A DNA stretch of 64,000 bases from an uncultured Mycoplasmatota bacterium (GCA_900552335.1 URZL01000004.1:1-64000); one strand, 5' to 3'. Shown: positions 18,074-24,840, counted from the stretch's first letter. The notes: generated from the sequence alone by a model not told the origin. Numbers and translations are program-made.

Positions 18074-18733
18074 ATGAATTATTTTTTTGTTGCATTATTA
18101 ATACTGTTTGTTATATTAGGTTTTATAAAATATAATATATTAAATAAAAAAATTTTAAATAATAAAAAAGAGTCATTAAACAGTTTTGAAATTGGTCGCC
18201 AAGGTGAGCAATATATATGTGACTCTATTGAAAAAAAATTAGATATTTACTATAAATTAATTCGTAATGTATATATACCTATTGAAGGGAAAAAAACTGA
18301 AATAGATATTTTATTGGTTACTTCTTTTGGTATTTATGTTATCGAAAGTAAAAATTATCATGGAACAATTTATGGTGATGAAAATGATTTCAAATGGACA
18401 CAATATTTTTCAAAACAAAAAACATATCAGTTACCAAACCCAATCAAACAAAATAATTATCATATTCAATTTCTTAGTGATTATTTAAGAAAAGATAAAA
18501 ACAATTTTAAATCTTATATTGTATTTGGTAAAGATACTATAATTAAGAAAATAAAATATAATCATTTAAATACAACAATTGCCAATAGCAACTGTTTAAT
18601 AGAATATTTACGAGATGATATGCATCATTCTGATATTATATATAGTCATGAAGAAATAGATAAAATTTACATAGATTTAAAATATTATTGTGAACATTCT
18701 AATTTATCTAGTTCCGATAGTAATTCTAATTAG
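18074..18733 (+). CDS. NERD-domain protein with N-terminal membrane anchor
   Basis: Residues 3-21 form a membrane helix. The NERD (nuclease-related) domain follows, with FEIGRQGEQYICDSI, then the acidic nuclease-like pair in KKTEIDILLVTSFGIYVIESKNYHG (D and ExK). This resembles the PD-(D/E)xK core. Family members are linked with DNA processing but activity is rarely shown. The C-terminal tail is Ser/Asn-rich. The stop codon TAG lies inside the left attachment site of the prophage, so the gene is intact after integration. Confidence 0.8.
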   Translation: MNYFFVALLILFVILGFIKYNILNKKILNNKKESLNSFEIGRQGEQYICDSIEKKLDIYYKLIRNVYIPIEGKKTEIDILLVTSFGIYVIESKNYHGTIYGDENDFKWTQYFSKQKTYQLPNPIKQNNYHIQFLSDYLRKDKNNFKSYIVFGKDTIIKKIKYNHLNTTIANSNCLIEYLRDDMHHSDIIYSHEEIDKIYIDLKYYCEHSNLSSSDSNSN

Positions 18734-18748
18734 TTAACATAATATATA
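18730..18748. repeat. Left copy of 19-bp direct repeat (attL)
   Basis: TTAGTTAACATAATATATA, identical to 24822-24840. It contains an 11-base XerD-type arm (18732-18742) and a 6-base centre (18743-18748). The following 11 bases (18749-18759) do not resemble a XerC arm. Confidence 0.85.
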
Positions 18749-18786
18749 AAATGGCAATTTTAAAAGTTCCTATAATGAAAAAAAAG

Positions 18787-18811
18787 AATGGTAAATATTA
18801 CCATTTTTTTT
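18787..18811 (+). terminator. Terminator near the left prophage end
   Basis: AATGGTAA-ata-TTACCATT perfect stem followed by eight T. It would stop transcription from the NERD gene entering the prophage. Confidence 0.75.
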
Positions 18812-18816
18812 GAGCC

Positions 18817-18850
18817 AAAAATAGGCGAGGTTTCCCCACGAGCCTATTTT
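18817..18850 (-). terminator. Hairpin/terminator after the small membrane protein gene
   Basis: AAAAATAGGC / GCCTATTTTT stem with a G+C-rich 14-base loop, overlapping the stop of the - strand gene at 18844; T run on the - strand. Confidence 0.65.
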
Positions 18851-19026
18851 TTATATCCATAACCTTTTTGTTTTAATTCTTCTATATATTTTTGTTTTAA
18901 TATTTCAATCTTTGCTTCTCGTTTGGCAATATCTTTAAGCCTAAATTCTTTCAATACACTTTCCATTAAAATAATAGTAATAACAATAGTAATTATTAAA
19001 TAAAAAATAAATTTTCCTGTATTCAT
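18844..19026 (-). CDS. Small single-pass membrane protein of the prophage
   Basis: A 60-residue protein with an N-terminal hydrophobic helix (residues 6-21) and a charged, probably helical tail rich in K, E and R. It overlaps the upstream repressor gene by one base (TAATG), so the two are translationally coupled and expressed in the lysogenic direction. It might modulate the repressor or provide superinfection exclusion; neither is shown by the sequence. No family recognised. Confidence 0.55.
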   Translation of the reverse strand: MNTGKFIFYLIITIVITIILMESVLKEFRLKDIAKREAKIEILKQKYIEELKQKGYGYKK

Positions 19027-19262
19027 TATACATCTTTCCTTATTAGTTCTTTAGTTTTAAATTCTTCATTTGTTAATCTATTTCTAAATATTATTTCATA
19101 ATCACATATACTTGCTATTTTTTCTATCATATTAAAATCTATACTTATTTTCTCATTTTCATAATCAGATAAAGTACTTTGTCCAATGTTTAAAAGTTTA
19201 ATTAAATCACCTTGTTTTAATTTTTTTTGCTTTCTCATATATTTAAGCGCTTTTCCTATCAT
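19026..19262 (-). CDS. XRE-family phage repressor
   Basis: A 78-residue protein with a helix-turn-helix in residues 4-57 (KALKYMRKQKKLKQGDLIK, then IGQSTLSDYENEK), the Cro/C1 type fold. It is divergent from the early phage operon and separated from it by three related inverted repeats around a consensus promoter. This is the arrangement of CTX-phage RstR. Probably maintains lysogeny by blocking the early promoter and may regulate its own synthesis. GGTGG precedes the ATG. Confidence 0.85.
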   Translation of the reverse strand: MIGKALKYMRKQKKLKQGDLIKLLNIGQSTLSDYENEKISIDFNMIEKIASICDYEIIFRNRLTNEEFKTKELIRKDV

Positions 19263-19279
19263 AACACCACCTATATCAA

Positions 19280-19298
19280 TTATCGTCTAACCCGATAT
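19280..19298. promoter_or_regulatory. Operator O3
   Basis: TTATCGT-ctaac-CCGATAT: same 7-5-7 architecture as O1 with two mismatched pairs. It lies 18 bases before the repressor start codon, so it could govern autorepression. Confidence 0.6.
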
Positions 19299-19305
19299 TT
19301 TTCGC

Positions 19306-19334
19306 TTGACAAATCGGCAATACCGATTTATAAT
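19306..19334 (+). promoter_or_regulatory. Early phage promoter, perfect consensus
   Basis: TTGACA (19306-19311), 17-base spacer, TATAAT (19329-19334). The spacer is filled by operator O1. Confidence 0.85.
19311..19329. promoter_or_regulatory. Operator O1
   Basis: AAATCGG-caata-CCGATTT, a perfect 7-5-7 inverted repeat exactly between the -35 and -10 boxes. A bound repressor would exclude RNA polymerase. Confidence 0.8.
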
Positions 19335-19344
19335 TATTTTAGAT

Positions 19345-19363
19345 ATATCGTTAATACCGATAT
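19345..19363. promoter_or_regulatory. Operator O2
   Basis: ATATCGT-taata-CCGATAT, one mismatch from perfect. It starts 10 bases after the -10 box, near the expected transcription start. Confidence 0.75.
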
Positions 19364-19383
19364 GCATAGAAAAGAGGTAAAAC

Positions 19384-19665
19384 ATGAAAAACGCATTAAT
19401 AACAATAATCAATGGAGAAATAACATACTTCAAAGACAATAATGGGGAATACTCAAAAGAGATGACCAAAATCAATTATGCAATCAATATGGCTAACACA
19501 GATAGAAATATCGGACCTGCTATTTTAAATTGCTACAGACAAGGGAATTTATTTGACAAAATAAAACCATACATTATGAAATCAGTACAAGCAACTATAG
19601 AAGAACGCCCAACTGATAACGGTAGCAAATATGTTATCATAAAAATAGATAACAAAGAGATATAA
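19384..19665 (+). CDS. Unassigned early phage protein
   Basis: First gene of the early operon, with a GAGG site before the ATG. The 93-residue protein has no signal peptide or membrane segment. Its last third (VQATIEERPTDNGSKYVIIKID) alternates like beta strands. By position and size it could be the pV-like single-stranded-DNA-binding protein that filamentous phages need, or a replication accessory protein. That is inference only, and no family motif is visible. The next gene begins two bases after its stop. Confidence 0.6.
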   Translation: MKNALITIINGEITYFKDNNGEYSKEMTKINYAINMANTDRNIGPAILNCYRQGNLFDKIKPYIMKSVQATIEERPTDNGSKYVIIKIDNKEI

Positions 19666-19667
19666 TC

Positions 19668-19961
19668 ATGCATGATCTATATCTCGTCATATATGCCAAA
19701 AGAGATACTGAAATAATCTATAGGCTAGTATATTGGCCTCCGCTATACGAAAATCACTCCTATACTAGTATGGGCTGGTACATTGTAGATATACAACGTT
19801 TCTACAATGGACGCTTTTATACTTTAGAAGAATACAACAAATTAAGTAACATAGACCATTTAAAATGGCTAAAAGCAAATAACAAAAAAATAAAAAAAGA
19901 ACATAAGAAATATCTTAGAAGAAAAGCAATAGTAAGGAAATTATTTAAAAAATATCTTTAA
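19668..19961 (+). CDS. Unassigned phage protein
   Basis: A 97-residue protein rich in Tyr and Trp in its first half (IYRLVYWPPLYENHSY, GWYIVDIQRFYNGRFYTLEEYN) and strongly basic in its C-terminal third (KKIKKEHKKYLRRKAIVRK). It begins two bases after the preceding stop and its start lies in an ATAATC context, so it is coupled to that gene. The basic tail suggests nucleic-acid binding. No family recognised. Confidence 0.55.
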   Translation: MHDLYLVIYAKRDTEIIYRLVYWPPLYENHSYTSMGWYIVDIQRFYNGRFYTLEEYNKLSNIDHLKWLKANNKKIKKEHKKYLRRKAIVRKLFKKYL

Positions 19962-20040
19962 ATAATTTCTAAATGGTTCTAACAGTCTCATTTGGGTGCA
20001 ACTCCTAAAAGAACCACCTCTAATCGAAAGGAAGATACTC

Positions 20041-20163
20041 ATGGAAACAGAAATTTTAGAAACATTACAGATAATAGCAGAGTTATTAAAAATGCTCGTA
20101 TTATTTAAAATGCTAGATTATAGCTTTAAACTAATTCGTTTCATGGGTATCTTTCATTTTTAA
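20041..20163 (+). CDS. 40-residue phage protein (pVII/pIX-sized)
   Basis: Begins METEILETLQIIAELLKML and contains one long amphipathic-to-hydrophobic helix, then a basic end. AAAGGAAG lies eight bases before the ATG, so it is probably translated. It ends 17 bases before the coat gene, inside that gene's leader. The size and location fit the small minor virion proteins of filamentous phages. Function inferred from position only. Confidence 0.5.
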   Translation: METEILETLQIIAELLKMLVLFKMLDYSFKLIRFMGIFHF

Positions 20164-20180
20164 AAGGAAGGAGAGTATAT

Positions 20181-20363
20181 ATGTTAAATTTATTAACTGA
20201 CGGACAAGCTGTACAAAGTGCTTTAGATTTCTCTACAATCGATACAACAGGTATTGTAGCAACTGTAACTGCAGGTCTTGCTTTCGGTTTTACTACTTTT
20301 ATGGCAGTAATCGGAATCAAAAAAGCATACGGATATGCAAGAAAAGCAATCAAAGGAGCTTAA
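20181..20363 (+). CDS. pVIII-like major coat protein
   Basis: A 60-residue protein with the layout of a mature filamentous-phage coat: a polar, slightly acidic N-terminal helix (residues 1-23), a membrane-spanning Gly/Ala-rich segment (24-45) and a basic C-terminus (KKAYGYARKAIKGA) that would face the packaged DNA. The AVIGIKK junction resembles the corresponding part of fd pVIII. A very strong AAGGAAGGAGAG site precedes the ATG, as expected for the most abundant protein. No classical N-terminal signal peptide is visible, so membrane insertion may not require cleavage. Confidence 0.75.
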   Translation: MLNLLTDGQAVQSALDFSTIDTTGIVATVTAGLAFGFTTFMAVIGIKKAYGYARKAIKGA

Positions 20364-20368
20364 TAGTT

Positions 20369-20392
20369 TAAAGGGAAGTTTTTCCCTTTAGA
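20369..20392 (+). terminator. Hairpin after the coat gene, no T run
   Basis: TAAAGGGA-agtttt-TCCCTTTA perfect stem six bases after the coat stop codon, not followed by a T run. It could be a leaky terminator or an mRNA 3'-stabilising hairpin that keeps coat expression high relative to downstream genes. Confidence 0.55.
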
Positions 20393-20449
20393 TTATGATT
20401 ATATAAGCAAACATATTGGGGAAAATGTTTGCTACAAAGGTGGCGAAAT

Positions 20450-22285
20450 ATGAAAAAACTATCAATTATATTAACAATCATCATTAGTTTTTTGTTTATG
20501 AGCAACGTAAATGCTGAAGAATTAAAATACGATCAGACAAAGCCTTTTGAACATTTAACAATGACTAATACAATTGATTTATCAGACGAAGAAGTAACTA
20601 CTCTAATGAAGAAAGCAAACTATACTGATGAATACATAACTAAATATTTGTTGAGAAGAAATTATGCTTTACAAAATAATAAAAGTGGTAAATATTATTT
20701 TGTTAATCCTGGTAATATTTACAATCTTGCCTCAGATAGAATTTTTATAAATTTGAGTTCTGAAAATATTAAACAAGGATGGATTGAAATTTCTAATTCC
20801 AGAGATGGAGCTTCAACAGATATTTATTACAATATTGAGTCGAATGATGGCTATACATATTATACATATGACTATAGTACAACTCCTTCAACAAATTCTA
20901 GTAAATGGTTTGCAAGTAATAACAAATTGTTTCAATTTACTTATAATAGTAATAATGTTATTTACAATGGATACAATTTAATGTGTCTATCATATTTCTA
21001 TGAAACAAACATGAAAGGACAATTAAGTTATAAAAAAGGTGCATTTGGTGGAACTAGCGATATTATAGTAGATGATGTTACATATTCAATAAATGATACT
21101 TTACCAATTACCTTAGAAAATGGCTATCATTCGTTAATAAGCCAAGGCCCGAAAATAAATATATCAAGTACATTAAAAAATGAATTAGGTGAAATAATAA
21201 ATATTAATTTTTCTGAATTTGATAAAGAAAAATATATTTATCTATATAATTTTAATAATCAACCAGGCAATGAAAATTGGCACGAAATAACTGAAAATGA
21301 TTTTGAATATACTTCTGTTTTAAATGGTACTTTATATGTTCAGGCAATTGATAAACAGACTTTTAATGAAACAAAAGAAATGAAAACTATTTTATCTGCA
21401 ACATATACATTCACAAAATTACTTATGTATGAAGATGTAATCGACACATATAATATGTCAGATTATACGGAAGTAGAGTATAGATATTATGGAAATAACC
21501 CGTCGATGTTTTATTATAGTACATATAGATATGGACAAGTACCAGAAGATATAGATTGTATAACTGGTACTGGTTTTTATGAATGCAATTTATTAAGCAT
21601 AAAAGAAATTATATCTAATTTTTATTACTATACAACAATAAAAACAGAAGACGATGAGTATCTTTATAAAAGAATATTTGCTTACGAAGATAAGCCAACA
21701 TATTCAATTAAAGAATATGATCACGCCGTAATAGAGGACTTTTCAAAGTACCCCGTTAATAGTGACTTTTTCTATAATCACTATCGTTCATTTACATTAG
21801 ATTTATCAATGTATTTAAAAGAAGAAAATAGAGGTAGATATGTATATGTATATTATTCGACAGATATTTATGATAAAACTATTAAAACTAGTCAATCAAG
21901 TTGGAATAATGATACTAACACAAATAATAAACTAGATGATTTAAATTCTGAGACCATAAAACCTCCAACATATCAAGAAAACACTGAAAAAGAAGATAAT
22001 TATTTTCTAGGATTTTTTATAGATTTAATCAATAAAAAATTTCCTATTATTAATCAACTTAGTTTCATAATATCAACATTTTCAATTAAAGAAAATGATG
22101 ATATACCCAATTTGACGGTTGATTTATCCTCTATGGGAATACCTGGAAAGGTAACTCTCATTGATATAGAAACCTATAAACAGTGTAGAGAAATGCTATT
22201 TTTCTTTGAATATTTTGGAATTTGTATGATAGGAATACCTAAAATAATAAATAATATAAAATCAAGTCTAGGAGGCGATAAATAA
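20450..22285 (+). CDS. pIII-like adsorption/capping protein
   Basis: A 611-residue protein with a clear signal peptide (MKKLSIILTIIISFLF..., predicted cleavage after VNA at residue 22), a long Tyr/Asn-rich extracellular region with little complexity and few cysteines, and a hydrophobic segment close to the C-terminus (about 585-603). That is the topology of filamentous-phage pIII, which caps the virion and binds the host receptor. The start at 20450 follows AAAGG; the longer TTG reading would spoil the signal peptide. No sequence family is recognised, so the assignment rests on position and topology. Confidence 0.7.
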   Translation: MKKLSIILTIIISFLFMSNVNAEELKYDQTKPFEHLTMTNTIDLSDEEVTTLMKKANYTDEYITKYLLRRNYALQNNKSGKYYFVNPGNIYNLASDRIFINLSSENIKQGWIEISNSRDGASTDIYYNIESNDGYTYYTYDYSTTPSTNSSKWFASNNKLFQFTYNSNNVIYNGYNLMCLSYFYETNMKGQLSYKKGAFGGTSDIIVDDVTYSINDTLPITLENGYHSLISQGPKINISSTLKNELGEIININFSEFDKEKYIYLYNFNNQPGNENWHEITENDFEYTSVLNGTLYVQAIDKQTFNETKEMKTILSATYTFTKLLMYEDVIDTYNMSDYTEVEYRYYGNNPSMFYYSTYRYGQVPEDIDCITGTGFYECNLLSIKEIISNFYYYTTIKTEDDEYLYKRIFAYEDKPTYSIKEYDHAVIEDFSKYPVNSDFFYNHYRSFTLDLSMYLKEENRGRYVYVYYSTDIYDKTIKTSQSSWNNDTNTNNKLDDLNSETIKPPTYQENTEKEDNYFLGFFIDLINKKFPIINQLSFIISTFSIKENDDIPNLTVDLSSMGIPGKVTLIDIETYKQCREMLFFFEYFGICMIGIPKIINNIKSSLGGDK

Positions 22286-22542
22286 TGTCTACAGTGATAA
22301 AAGCAGTTGCATCTGTTGGCGTATTGTCACTATTAATATTAATTATTCCGTTTTCCATATCATTGCCTAGCGATGTTATAACATTCTTTGAAACAAACCC
22401 ATTACAAAAACTATATAATTATGCTAATTTTTTCTTTCCTATAGGGTTTGCTTTAAAAATGTTAATAGCAATATGGTTATCTAAATATGTATCTATATTT
22501 TGGGATATGTTAAACTGGATATACAGAAAGGTATTAGGATAA
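22285..22542 (+). CDS. pVI-like small membrane protein
   Basis: An 85-residue protein with two or three hydrophobic helices (residues 8-28, 45-65 and a final amphipathic segment). Its ATG overlaps the stop of the pIII-like gene (TAATG) after a GGAGG site, and its own stop overlaps the start of the Zot gene in the same way. Filamentous phages place gene VI between genes III and I, so this should be the pIII-associated virion protein. The assignment is by synteny and topology. Confidence 0.65.
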   Translation: MSTVIKAVASVGVLSLLILIIPFSISLPSDVITFFETNPLQKLYNYANFFFPIGFALKMLIAIWLSKYVSIFWDMLNWIYRKVLG

Positions 22543-23402
22543 TGGACTTTAAAGTTATATTCAAATCACTCTTAAATGCCTTATTAAGTATACTTAAAAT
22601 GTTTCTTCCTGTGATAATAATTATTATAATATTAATAATAATTATTATACTTATTTATATGCTATTCTTACTTTATTTTAGAATCTTTAAAAAAATGAAA
22701 CCTAAAAAAAGCTTATTTAGAGGCAAACAAGAGAAAGAATCAAATATATTAAAAAAAATATTTTGGTTATTTCCTAGACAATTAGCCTATGATACTATTA
22801 CACGAGACCCGGACGAGTTTAATGAGTTCGGCATTCATATTGTAATTGGAGAGCAGGGAAGTGGCAAAAGTATGACTGCCATTTACTTGTTAGAACAATG
22901 GAAACAAAAATATTTAAAAATGAAAACATACACAAATATGGGCTATAAATATGAAGATGGAGAATTATCTCATTGGAAAGAATTAATAGAAAGAAAAAAT
23001 GGCAAATATGGTATAACAAATGTAATAGATGATTTAAAAGCTTGGTGGAGTAATAAAGACAGTAAAGATTTACCACCAGAAGTATTAGCAGAATTATGCC
23101 AACAGAGAAAGCAAAGAAAGGCAATAATAGGAACAATTCAGGTATTTAGTGAGGCTCCTAAACCTATAAGGAGTCAAACACATTATGTATATGTTCCTAT
23201 TACTATTGCCGGTTGTTTAACAATCGTCAGAAGAACAAAAGCAAAATATTATGATATGGAAAATGATAGATTTAAAAAATATTGTGGTTTCTTTATATTT
23301 GTACATAATCAAAGATTAAGAAATGCTTATGATACATATAAAAGAATTGAAAAGTATAAGGATATCGAGTTTGCTACACCGGAATGGGCTAAGTCCGAGT
23401 AG
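22542..23402 (+). CDS. zot: Zot/pI-like morphogenesis ATPase
   Basis: Inner-membrane ATPase for assembly and export of filamentous virions, the hallmark gene of inoviruses. A very hydrophobic membrane segment spans residues 17-46. The ATPase domain follows, with Walker A GEQGSGKS at 103-110, a Walker B-like NVIDD near 160 and the conserved QQRKQRKAIIGTIQ region. Here the membrane segment is N-terminal, whereas in Ff pI it is near the C-terminus; both arrangements are known in inoviruses. The start at 22542 overlaps the upstream stop (TAATG). Confidence 0.9.
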   Translation: MDFKVIFKSLLNALLSILKMFLPVIIIIIILIIIIILIYMLFLLYFRIFKKMKPKKSLFRGKQEKESNILKKIFWLFPRQLAYDTITRDPDEFNEFGIHIVIGEQGSGKSMTAIYLLEQWKQKYLKMKTYTNMGYKYEDGELSHWKELIERKNGKYGITNVIDDLKAWWSNKDSKDLPPEVLAELCQQRKQRKAIIGTIQVFSEAPKPIRSQTHYVYVPITIAGCLTIVRRTKAKYYDMENDRFKKYCGFFIFVHNQRLRNAYDTYKRIEKYKDIEFATPEWAKSE

Positions 23403-23434
23403 CACAGGACCCCACTGGGGTTGTGCTTCGGACT
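23392..23434 (+). other. Long hairpin, candidate packaging signal
   Basis: Stem segments AGTCCGA, AGCACA and ACCCC pair with GGGGT, TGTGCT and TCGGACT around an ACT loop, giving 18 base pairs interrupted by two 2-base bulges on the 5' side. It spans the zot stop codon. Filamentous phages carry an imperfect hairpin as packaging signal in the intergenic region after the assembly genes. Confidence 0.6.
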
Positions 23435-23563
23435 GATACATTCGTTGTCAAACGGATAACGGAGACTTGTAAAAGTCGAGTATATGCCACGCAGTGGAGT
23501 TGATAAAAGAATGTATCCCATAATGGAGTTATAACAAAAGAAATATTTATTTTTTCTTTTGTT
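23435..23563 (+). other. Structured intergenic region, candidate replication origin
   Basis: A long-range stem GATACATTC (23435-23443) / GAATGTATC (23509-23517) encloses small hairpins GACTT-gtaa-AAGTC (23464-23477) and CCAC-gca-GTGG (23487-23497). A further stem AACAAAAGAAA / TTTCTTTTGTT occupies 23533-23563. Position directly before rep suits the rolling-circle origin; the nick site cannot be named. Confidence 0.5.
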
Positions 23564-23585
23564 GTTGCCCCCCTATGGCGAATAG

Positions 23586-23610
23586 GTAAAAGTTTTTGTT
23601 TTACTTTTTT
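23586..23610 (+). terminator. Weak terminator before rep
   Basis: GTAAAA-gtttttg-TTTTAC stem followed by six T. Only two G-C pairs, so weak. It would separate the structural operon from rep. Confidence 0.4.
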
Positions 23611-23623
23611 CAAAAAGTAATAA

Positions 23624-24670
23624 ATGAATAGTTATACACGTAGTAGTAGAACTCAATATCATACCAAAATAGATAATTTAAAATTTTATAGAGATTGTCG
23701 GGAGTATTTGAAACGCCCGGCATCTCTATTACTTGATAGTAGTCTCATATTTCAAACCAATTATAAAAAATATACTCATAAAATAATCAAAATAGGGGAC
23801 TATTATCAGATTTATGATTACAACAAGATAAGTTTAAAAAAAGATAAAAATTTAGAAAAAATAAAATATCAATGCAATATAAAAAGTATTCCCAATAATT
23901 TTGATATTCCCGATATTGTAACACAAGAATACCAAAAATATATTAATAACCCACTTTATAAGAAAAGTAGGGTAGAGGGAGAATTAAAACATATAGATAT
24001 CCCACCCAAAATAAAAACAAAAGAAAATCAATTAAAAACAATTGATATAAAAAATATCAATCGTGCTAAATTTGAAATACAAAGATTAGTAAAAGCAAAC
24101 ATTAATGAATTTAAAACATTTATTACATTAACATTTGCTGAAAATATAAAAGACATAGAACAAGCTAATAAAAAATTTAATTCTTTTAAAACATATATAA
24201 AAAAGTTAAAAAATGATTTTAAATATGTATGCGTTCCCGAGTTCCAAAAGCGAGGAGCAGTACATTATCACCTTTTAACTAATATAGATTATACCGATTT
24301 TAATTTATTAAGTAAAGAAGAAAAGAAAATATGGAATCCAAGTTCCAAAAAATGGCATGTCGGAAGAAATATAAAAGGTTGGAATAGTGGTTTTAGTCAA
24401 GTAAAAAATTTACAAGGAATTGAAGTTATAGGATATATAACTAAATATATTACAAAAGATATCGATAATCGTCTTTGGGGAAAACGAAGATATCTTCATT
24501 CAAGAAATTTAATAACGCCAAAAGTTAGTTATATAGATATTAACAATATAGAAGATTTTAGAAGATATGTTGATATAACAAACAATTCTATTTTAATATA
24601 TACTTCTACATACAAAAATATTTATGAAGAAACTGTAGACTTTCTAGAATACAAAAAGGAGTTAATATGA
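23624..24670 (+). CDS. rep: HUH-family rolling-circle replication initiator
   Basis: Endonuclease that would nick the double-stranded replicative form and start rolling-circle replication. The three motifs are visible: motif I FITLTFAE (166-173), the metal-binding HUH motif VHYHLL (HYH at 214-216) and the catalytic tyrosine region GYITKYITKD (Tyr271 and Tyr275). The roughly 150 N-terminal residues are basic and unassigned. No clear ribosome site precedes the ATG, so expression may be low. Two tyrosines at this spacing leave open which is catalytic. Confidence 0.85.
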   Translation: MNSYTRSSRTQYHTKIDNLKFYRDCREYLKRPASLLLDSSLIFQTNYKKYTHKIIKIGDYYQIYDYNKISLKKDKNLEKIKYQCNIKSIPNNFDIPDIVTQEYQKYINNPLYKKSRVEGELKHIDIPPKIKTKENQLKTIDIKNINRAKFEIQRLVKANINEFKTFITLTFAENIKDIEQANKKFNSFKTYIKKLKNDFKYVCVPEFQKRGAVHYHLLTNIDYTDFNLLSKEEKKIWNPSSKKWHVGRNIKGWNSGFSQVKNLQGIEVIGYITKYITKDIDNRLWGKRRYLHSRNLITPKVSYIDINNIEDFRRYVDITNNSILIYTSTYKNIYEETVDFLEYKKELI

Positions 24671-24825
24671 ATTATTTAAGTATTTTAATGATTATTATAT
24701 TTATAATATTATCTATTCGAGGAATTATTATATTTATTTATGATATAATTAAGATGTTACAAGATAAAATGAAAAAACGTAGATTAATTAAGATATTAGA
24801 AGAAATTAGAAAAGATTTATTTTAG
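24667..24825 (+). CDS. 52-residue membrane protein at the prophage right end
   Basis: Starts within the rep stop (ATGA overlap). Residues 5-27 form a hydrophobic helix, followed by a basic amphipathic tail (MKKRRLIKILEEIRKDLF). Its TAG stop codon is contributed by the right attachment site, so the reading frame ends exactly at the element border. In the excised circle the stop would be the same sequence. No family recognised; too short for confident assignment. Confidence 0.5.
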   Translation: MNYLSILMIIIFIILSIRGIIIFIYDIIKMLQDKMKKRRLIKILEEIRKDLF

Positions 24826-24840
24826 TTAACATAATATATA
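24822..24840. repeat. Right copy of 19-bp direct repeat (attR)
   Basis: Identical to 18730-18748. It contains the XerD-type arm and the central hexamer of the dif-like site. Confidence 0.85.

Larger units (their letters stand above)
18749..24840 (+). mobile_element. Inovirus-like (filamentous phage) prophage integrated at dif
   Basis: The 6,092-bp unit is bounded by the 19-bp direct repeat. It has the module order of filamentous phages: divergent repressor, small early genes, pVIII-like coat protein, large secreted pIII-like protein, pVI-like membrane protein, Zot/pI ATPase, then an HUH replication initiator. No integrase gene is present, which fits the use of host XerC/XerD at a dif-like site, as in CTX-type phages. 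All structural reading frames are intact and overlap tightly (TAATG junctions), so the element may be functional. Confidence 0.88.

Noticed and set aside
18844..19262. XRE protein plus small membrane protein considered as a toxin-antitoxin pair
   Set aside because: The repressor is divergent from the phage early promoter with three matching operators, which fits a lysogeny switch better; the membrane protein lacks known toxin features.
22819..23136. 105-codon - strand frame inside zot
   Set aside because: Shadow of the Zot coding region, Leu/Phe-rich as expected from the complement of AT-rich coding DNA.
23327..23613. Two - strand reading frames of 64 and 74 codons across the post-zot region
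   Set aside because: They run over the hairpins, have no ribosome sites, and oppose the direction of all phage structural genes; treated as chance frames.
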